Below, one piece after another: positions 57,580 to 64,000 of a stretch of 64,000 bases of DNA (position 1 is its first letter; the number at the start of each line of letters is the position of its first letter). The notes beneath the pieces are model-generated. The model saw only the letters and a program-made list of their open reading frames with translations. It was not told where the DNA came from and did no database searches. The stretch is from Ovis canadensis (taxonomy: Eukaryota; Chordata; Mammalia; Artiodactyla; Bovidae): NCBI RefSeq assembly GCF_042477335.2, contig NC_091255.1, positions 19,012,501 through 19,076,500 on the forward strand, given 5' to 3'. Both the position numbers and the translations under genes were made by a program.

Positions 57580-58620
57580 TTATGTTAGAGTTCACTCTGT
57601 GTTTTATATAGTTTTATAGGATTTGGCAAGAGCTTAATGTTATACATTCTTCATTACAGGATCACAGAATAGTTTCACTCTCATAAAAATACCCTGTGCT
57701 ATACCTGTTTATTCTTACCTTTCTCATTCTCCCTACTCACAGACCCTAAGAAAACACTAATCTTTTACTCTCTCTGTAAGTTTTGATTTTGTTCATATAG
57801 TTGGGATTCTATAGTATGAGTTTTTTCCTGCTTGACTTCTTTCATTTAGCAATATGTATGTAAAGTTCCTCCATTGTCTTCATGGCTTGATACCTCAGTT
57901 CTTTATTTTTGGGGGGGCCATGCCCCACCTCATGTGGGATCTTAATTCCTCAACCAAGGATCAAACCCACACCCACTGCATTGGAAGCACAAAGTCCCCT
58001 GGGTCACCGGGAAGTGCCAATATCTCATTTTTTTAATTCCCAAATAATATCCCATTTCCTGGATGTACCACAATTTGTTTATCCATTCATGTATTGAAGA
58101 TCATCATGGTTATTTCCAGGTTATAGCAATTATGAATAAAGCTGCTATAAATATTCATGTGCAGGGTTTTGGATATATATATAAGAATTTGGCTCATTTG
58201 GGTAAATACCTAGGGACATGATCTGTAGATTATGTATATTAATTGGTGATACATAGGAAAGTAATCAACTTTTGTATATTAACCTTGTATCCTGCAACCT
58301 AAGTAGTTTCAGGACTTTGTTGTTGATTCTTTAGGATTTTCTGTATGAGATAATTGTGTCATCTGCAAATAGTTTTGTTTTTTCCTTCTCAATCTGTGTA
58401 CCCTTTCGTTTTTACCCCTCGTCTTTTATTGCATTAGCTCCGTCTGATGTTGAATTGGAGTGGTGACAGGGAAATCACCTTGTTCCCAACCTTAGTGAGG
58501 AAGCCTCTAGTTTCTCACCATGAAGCTACATGTTAGCTACAGGTTTTTGTAGGTGTTCTTTATCAAGTAGATGAAACTTACTTCTGTTCCTAGTTTGTTG
58601 TGAGTTGTGTGTGTGTTTGA
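57580..58620 (-). repeat. Old L1 LINE, antisense, with CHR insertion
   Basis: GGATGTACCACAATTTGTTTATCCATTCATG, GCAATTATGAATAAAGCTGCTATAAATATTCATGTGCAGG and TTCTGTATGAGATAATTGTGTCATCTGCAAATAG are typical reverse L1. Split by a SINE at 57905-58018. Confidence 0.75.
57905..58018 (-). repeat. CHR-type SINE (antisense)
   Basis: GGGGGGGCCATGCCCCACCTCATGTGGGATC...CCCCTGGGTCACCGGGAAGTGCC, a diverged reverse CHR in L1. Confidence 0.75.
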
Positions 58621-59124
58621 GAGGTTTTCTTTTTTTTATCATGAATCAGTGAGGATTTGGTCAGAAGAACACTTTTTTAGATAGTAGTGATCAAAAATGG
58701 ATGAAAGGTCAGTATAGCAAACAAATTCAGAATGAGAAGTCTTGAAGAGCAATATATTAATGTTAAAAATAAAAAGATACCCAGAATATGCCATTTCCAT
58801 TTGATGAGATTATCTTTAGTTCTTAAATTTGTTAGTTCTTAAACACACAATTCCTTCCAGAATTCCTTAGGTATAATAGGGAAAATGAAGAAAAACAAAT
58901 ATTGGGAAAAAATAATTTCCTGAGAAGTCAAGCAAAAGGAAATTAAAAGATGTCACTGGTTTTTGTTTATTTTTAATTACCTGATGGGATGAAAGTCAGA
59001 TTCTAAGAAATTAACTACAGCTGTTTCTACTACTACTACCAAAAATGGCAAACATTGTCATTATTGTCATCAGAGTAATACTAACTGAAGTCAATTCTGT
59101 TGGTTTTTTATCCATATTTGGTAT

Positions 59125-59500
59125 TTATTTTTGTGAGATGTTGCATCCACATCCTGTTGAACTCCAGCCAGGTGATTTGCTTTCATCAAAGAAATGTGAG
59201 CATAACTGATAGATCTTGCTTCCTGATGGAAGCTTCAAGGCTTGTCATGCTGTGTTTCACCTGGAGCCCGAGTCTCTGACTATGGTGAGCAGATTCACCT
59301 TGCTCGCCTCTGATGGATATGTAGAGTAAGGGAGATAGAAACTTAGTTGTCTTAAGCTACTGAGTTTGGGGGCTATTTGTTATTTTAACCTATCCTGACC
59401 AATAAACTAACATTTATTGAAAGCTTACCACATGCTAGACTGTGTGCTCAGCTCTTTACCTGAATTATTTCCGGTAGTCCTTCCAAGAGCCAAGCTAGTC
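59125..59500 (+). repeat. Possible old LTR-like fragment followed by MIR fragment
   Basis: 59125-59400 (GCATCCACATCCTGTTGAACTCC...CTTAAGCTACTGAGTTTGGGGG...) resembles the 3' part of an MLT-type LTR. 59405-59500 (AACATTTATTGAAAGCTTACCACATGCTAGACTG) is reverse MIR. Both diverged. Confidence 0.45.
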
Positions 59501-60002
59501 AGTAAACAATAGTGTAGCAAATGTGTAGTAAAAAAAAAATGTCATCAGTAAGTATAGACTATGCATTTGTGAACTTTGGCAGTTATGGAGAAAAATAGCC
59601 AGGAAACTAGAGGCAAAGCAGTATCAAATAAAAGTTTAAGAATTTGATCTCTTATTATTTAAAAAGCTATTCAAACTCTATGGTTAGATTTTTAACATTT
59701 TCTTGGTGGTAATGGTTGACATAGTTTTTTCTTTATAGATCATCATTCCTTTTGTATTATATATGTGAAATGTGATTATATCTGGAAAGTCCTAATTACA
59801 TCTTTCAATTATGAGCCTTCACATAGTCCTCACTTACAGAGATGTGATGTTAACGTTCTTATGCCATACATTTTTATTCTGATGAAATAGGCAACCTTTC
59901 CATGTACCCATATAACTCTTCAGTCAAGAAAACAATTGACTATATTAGGAGAGAAGTTTCGTCAGAAATATGACCCTTCTTTTGACAACAGTTTACAACA
60001 AG

Positions 60003-60112
60003 GGACTTCCCTGGTGGTCTAGTGGTTAAGGCTCTGTCCTCCCAGTGCAGGGGGTAGGGGTTCAGTCCCTGGTTAGGGACCTAAGATCCCACATGCTTCT
60101 TAGCCAAAAAGG
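60003..60112 (+). mobile_element. CHR-type SINE (sense)
   Basis: GGGACTTCCCTGGTGGTCTAGTGGTTAAGGCTC...GGGGTTCAGTCCCTGGTTAGGGACCTAAGATCCCACATGC; tRNA head and box B clearly readable. Confidence 0.88.
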
Positions 60113-60488
60113 AAAACATAAAACAGAAGCAATATGGTAACAGATTCAATAGAGATTTTAAAAAGGGTCCGCATGAAAAACTTAAAGATAATGTATAGTA
60201 AAATAAATGAAAAAGAAACTGACTTTAACAAAGAGAAAAAATTTAGTCATTCTTGATCATGGTTCTCTTTAATGGAAATTATGATTTTAAAGTGAAATAG
60301 GAAAATTTTTCCTGCATAGACAAAATTTCTCAATTAGGTTCTTCCCAGTATGGAAGTTACCTCTTTTGGAAGTAATCGTTTAGTTAATTATAACTCACTG
60401 TCTAACTAACTGGTAGTCTAAAAATGTGACTCTATTTCCTAAAATATTATTTACCTACATATCTGCCTTTGAAATGAAAAGTTTTCTT

Positions 60489-63112
60489 GATTTTTAAGTT
60501 TCGTTTCAGTTCAGTGGCTCAGTCGTGTCCGACTCTTTGCGACCCCATGAGTCACAGCACGCCAGGCCTCCCTGTCCATCATGAACTCCCGGAGTTTACC
60601 CACACCCATGTCCATCGAGTCGGTGATGCCATCCAGCCATCTCATCTTCTGTCGTCCCCTTCTCCTCCTTTCCCCAATCTCTCCCAGCATCAGGGTCTTT
60701 TCCAATGAGTCAGCTCTTCGCATGAGGTGGCCAAAGTATTGGAGTTTCAACTTTAGCATCATTCCTTCCAAAGAGCACCCAGGACTGATCTCCTTTAGAA
60801 TGGACTGGTTGGATCTCCTTGCAGTCCAAGGGACTCTCAAGAGTCTTCTCCAACACCACAGTTCAAAAGCATCAGTTCTTTGGTGCTCAGCTTTCTTCAC
60901 AGTCCAACTCTCACATCCATACATGATCACTGGGAAAACCATAGCCTTGACTAGATGGACCTTTGTTAGCCAAGTAATGTCTCTGCTTTTGAATATGCTA
61001 TCTAGGTTGGTCATAACTTTCCTTCCAAGGAGTAAGCGTCTTTTAATTTCATGGCTGCAGTCACCATCTGCAGTGATTTTGGAGCCCCAAAAATGAAGTC
61101 TGACACTGTTTCCCCATCTCTTTCCCCATCTATTTCCCATGAAGTGATGGGACCAGATGCCATGATCTTAGTTTTCTGAATATTGAGCTTTAAGCCAACT
61201 TTTTCACTCTCCTCTTTCACTTTCATCAAGAGGCTTTTTAGTTCCTCTTCACTTTCTGCCATAAAGGTGGTGTCATCTGCATTTCTGAGGTTATTGATAT
61301 TTCTCCTGGCAATCTTGATTCCAGCTTGTGCTTCTTCCAGCCCAGCGTTTCTCATGATGTACTCTGCATAGAAGATCAATTAGCAGGGTGACAATATACA
61401 GCCTTGACGTACTCCCTTTCATATTTGGAACCAGTCTGTTATTCCATGTCCAGTTCTAACTGTTGCTTTCTGACCTGCATATAGGTTTCTCAAGAGGCAG
61501 GTCAGGTGGTCTGGTATTCCCATCTCTTTCAGAATTTTCCATGGTTTGTTGTGATCTACACAGTCAAAGGTTTTGGTGTAGTCAATAAAGCAGAAATAGA
61601 TGTTTTTCTGGAACTCTCTTGCTTTTTCCACGATCCAGCGGATGTTGGCAATTTGATCTCTGGTTCCTCTGCCTTTTCTAAAACCAGCTTGAGCATCTGG
61701 AACTTCATGGTTCACATATTGCTGAAGCCTGGCTTAGAGAATTTTGAGCATTACTTTACTGGCGTGTGAGGTGAGTGCAATTGTGTGGTAGTTTGAGCGT
61801 TCTTTGGCAATGCCTTTCTTAGGGATTGGAATGAAAACGGACCTTTTCCAGTCCTGTGGCCATTGCTGAGTTTTCCACATTTGCTGGCATATTGAGTGCA
61901 GCACTTTCACAGCATCATCTTTGAGGATTTGAAATAATGCAGCACTTTCACAGCATCATCTTTCAGGATTTGAAATAGCTCAACTGGAATTCCATCACCT
62001 CCACTAGCTTTGTTCATAGTGATGCTTTCTAAGGCCCACTTGACCTCACATTCCAGGATGTCTGGCTCTAGGTGAGTGATCACACCATCGTGATTACCTG
62101 GGTCGTGAAGATCTTTTTTGTACAGTTCTTCTGTGTATTCTTGCCACCTCTTCTTAGTGTCTTCTGCTTCTGTTAGGTCCGTACCATTTCTGTCCTTTAT
62201 CGAGCCCATCTTTGCCTGAAATGTTCCCTTGGTATCTCTGATTTTCTTGAAGAGATCTCTAATCTTTCCCATTCTGTTGTTTTCCTCTATTTCTTTGCAA
62301 TGATCTCTGAGGAAGGCTTTCTTATCTCTCCTTGCTATTCTTTGGAATTCTGCATTGAGATGCTTCTATCTTTCCTTTTCTCCTTTGCTTTTCACTTCTC
62401 TTCTTTTCACAGCTATTTGTAAGGCCTCCTCAGACAGCCATTTTGCTATTTTGCATTTCTTTTCCATGGGGATGGTCTTGATCCCTGTCTCCTGTCCAAT
62501 GTCATGAACCTCATTCCATAGTGCATCAGGCAGTCTGTCTATCAGATATAGTCCCTTAAATCTATTTCTCACTTCCACTGTATAATCTTAAGGGATTTGA
62601 TTTAGGTCATACCTGAGTGGTCTAGTGGTTTTCCCTACTTTCTTCAATTTAAGTCTGAATTTGGCAATAAGGAGTTCATGATCTGAGCCACAGTCAGCTC
62701 CTGGTTTTGTTTTTGCTGACTGTATAGAGCTTCTCCATCTTTGGCTGCAAAGAATATAATCAGTCTGATTTCGGTGTTGACCATCTGGTGATGTCCATGT
62801 GTAGAGTCTTCTCTTGTGTTGTTGGAAGAAGGTGTTTGCTATGACCAGTGCGTTCTCTTGATAAACTCTATTAGTCTTTGCCCTGCTTCATTTTGTACTC
62901 CAAGGTCAAATTTGCCTGTTACTCCAGGTGTTTCTTGACTTCCTACTTTTCCATTCCAGTTCTCTATAATGAAAAGGACATCTTTTCTGGGTGTTAGTTC
63001 TTAAAGTTCTTATAGGTCTTCATAGAACCGTTCAACTTCAGCTTCTTCAGCGTTACTGGTTGGGGCACAGGCTTGGATTACCGTTGGGGCATAGGGTTGG
63101 ATTTTTAAGTTT
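60489..63112 (-). mobile_element. 5'-truncated BovB LINE (2.6 kb) with 13-bp TSD
   Basis: BovB at 60502-63099. GATTTTTAAGTTT repeats at 60489-60501 and 63100-63112. Pieces of the protein: endonuclease part with GSDHELL intact (near 62680), RT ([41 protein letters not shown]), NADD, and the C-terminal block to RTRLSH (60511-61140). Broken by stops and by a 41-bp tandem duplication at about 61897-61978. Very similar to the copy at 41.9-45.4 kb. Confidence 0.95.
61897..61978. repeat. 41-bp tandem duplication inside BovB
   Basis: TGCAGCACTTTCACAGCATCATCTTT(G/C)AGGATTTGAAATA occurs twice, 41 bp apart. The copy at 41.9-45.4 kb has one unit. 41 is not a multiple of three, so it shifts the RT frame. 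Confidence 0.93.
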
Positions 63113-63490
63113 GTCATTCAGCAATTTCATTTAAAATTTTTAGTTACAATTGAAAGTTATAACTTAATTCAGATGTTCTAGAAATTCTCATCATTTCTTT
63201 AAACATTAGGAGTAAGACTAGTTGCTTAATTAAATTTAAATGTTAAAATTAATGAAAATCAACCAGGAAAAATGACTTGTTTGGTCTACTGTCCAATTTT
63301 GTAAATTGATTTGGGAATAGTAGAAATCTTGAGATTTGCCGAGAACAGGTGTGTAACCACAAAGGGAAAAGTTAGATACTGTTTATGCAGAAATAGTGAT
63401 TGCTAAACAGAGAGGAAGAGATTGAATGGAAAAATGAATAGATTCCTTCTCAAGGCTCATGGGAAGTTGTTTGGACCTCTGGGTTAGTTG

Positions 63491-63705
63491 AGGGGCTTCC
63501 CAGGTGGCACTCACATTAAAGAGTCCACCTGCCTGTGCAGGAGACGTAAGAGACGTGGGTTCGATTCCTGGGTCAGGAAGATCCCCTGGAGGAAGGTGTG
63601 GAAACCTACTCCAGTAATCTTGCCTGAAAAATACTATGGACCATGGAGCCTGGAGGGCTGTGGTCCACAGGGTTGCAAAGAGTCGGACACAACTGAAGCA
63701 AGTTA
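63491..63705 (+). mobile_element. Bov-tA SINE (sense), diverged
   Basis: GGGGCTTCCCAGGTGGCACTC...GTGGGTTCGATTCCTGGGTCAGGAAGATCCCC...GTCGGACACAACTGAAGCAAGTTAGC. A small duplication near the A-B box spacer (GAGACGTAAGAGACGTGGG). Confidence 0.88.
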
Positions 63706-64000
63706 GCATGGCACAGCTCGACTAGGTGTGTTGGTTCGTTCCATTAATTCTAACAGTCAACTAATGGGCTTCAGGAGGTCTTTTAATTTCCTGAACACTG
63801 TACTTGTTATATTTATCTTCACAACTGTGCATCTTTCTGGGAGAAAAGGACCTATAGTGTTAGAGTCTCCAGACTCTGTAACCCATGCAAGGTTAAGAAC
63901 CATTCTTCTGGGACTTTTTTTCTATCTGTGGCTATGTTAGTTTGCCACTAGGTGGCATTGCTTATACAACCAATATAATATCCTGTATTTGCAGGTTCTA

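Larger units (their letters stand above)
53244..64000 (+). other. VMP1 intron 5 (partial, at least 10.8 kb)
   Basis: 53.2-54.95 kb is unique sequence; the rest carries BovB in both orientations, Bov-A2, Bov-tA, CHR, L1 and MIR copies. 58.6-60.0 kb and 63.1-63.5 kb are largely unique. The next VMP1 exon (GPHIAS...) is not reached. Confidence 0.85.

Noticed and set aside
60511..62578. Set of ORFs on both strands at 60.5-62.6 kb
   Set aside because: BovB remnants; the + strand ORFs are complements of the element.
63980..64000. TTTGCAG at the very end as the acceptor of VMP1 exon 6
   Set aside because: The following GTTCTA does not encode the expected start (GPHIAS...), and too little sequence follows to judge.
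53244..64000. Presence of MIR21
   Set aside because: In mammals MIR21 lies near the 3' end of VMP1; only exons 1-5 are in this window.

Overview
This window is mammalian nuclear DNA from a ruminant, most likely cattle or a close bovid. Two things show this. The genes are near-identical to known mammalian proteins and have GT-AG introns. The young repeats are ruminant-specific: BovB (RTE) LINEs, Bov-A2 and Bov-tA SINEs with (AGC)n tails, and CHR-type tRNA SINEs. The gene order CLTC > < PTRH2 <> VMP1 matches the block known from human chromosome 17q23, which is bovine chromosome 19 by known synteny.

Layout. (1) 1-12.9 kb, + strand: the 3' part of CLTC (clathrin heavy chain 1), 13 constitutive exons from about residue 982 to the C-terminus at residue 1675, then the 3'UTR. 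A 21-nt cassette exon lies in a 4.9-kb intron at 6064-6084. (2) 12.9-17.4 kb: a convergent intergenic stretch with an L1 piece, a CHR fragment and a Bov-A2 SINE. (3) 17.4-25.9 kb, - strand: PTRH2 (peptidyl-tRNA hydrolase 2/Bit1), whose whole coding sequence is in one exon, with a non-coding first exon 7.8 kb upstream. (4) 25.7-26.1 kb: a CpG-rich, TATA-less divergent promoter with ETS-type motifs between PTRH2 and VMP1. (5) 26.0 kb to the window end, + strand: VMP1 (vacuole membrane protein 1), with a non-coding exon 1, a 20-kb intron 1, coding exons 2-5 (residues 1-138) and part of intron 5. The rest of VMP1 lies beyond the window.

Repeats are very uneven. The CLTC part has almost no young insertions. 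VMP1 introns 1 and 5 hold seven BovB copies, among them one near full-length copy with a SINE nested inside it. They also hold several SINEs with clean target-site duplications, an LTR remnant, old L1, MIR and MaLR-like sequence.

The genes are housekeeping genes: vesicle coat (CLTC), mitochondrial/cytosolic peptidyl-tRNA hydrolysis and anoikis (PTRH2), and ER membrane/autophagosome formation (VMP1). They are neighbours, not an operon. I found no undescribed multi-gene system. The most interesting signals are the CLTC microexon with its nearby splicing-factor motifs and possible truncated C-terminus, the nested BovB/SINE insertion whose empty site survives in a second copy, and inverted BovB copies in VMP1 intron 5.
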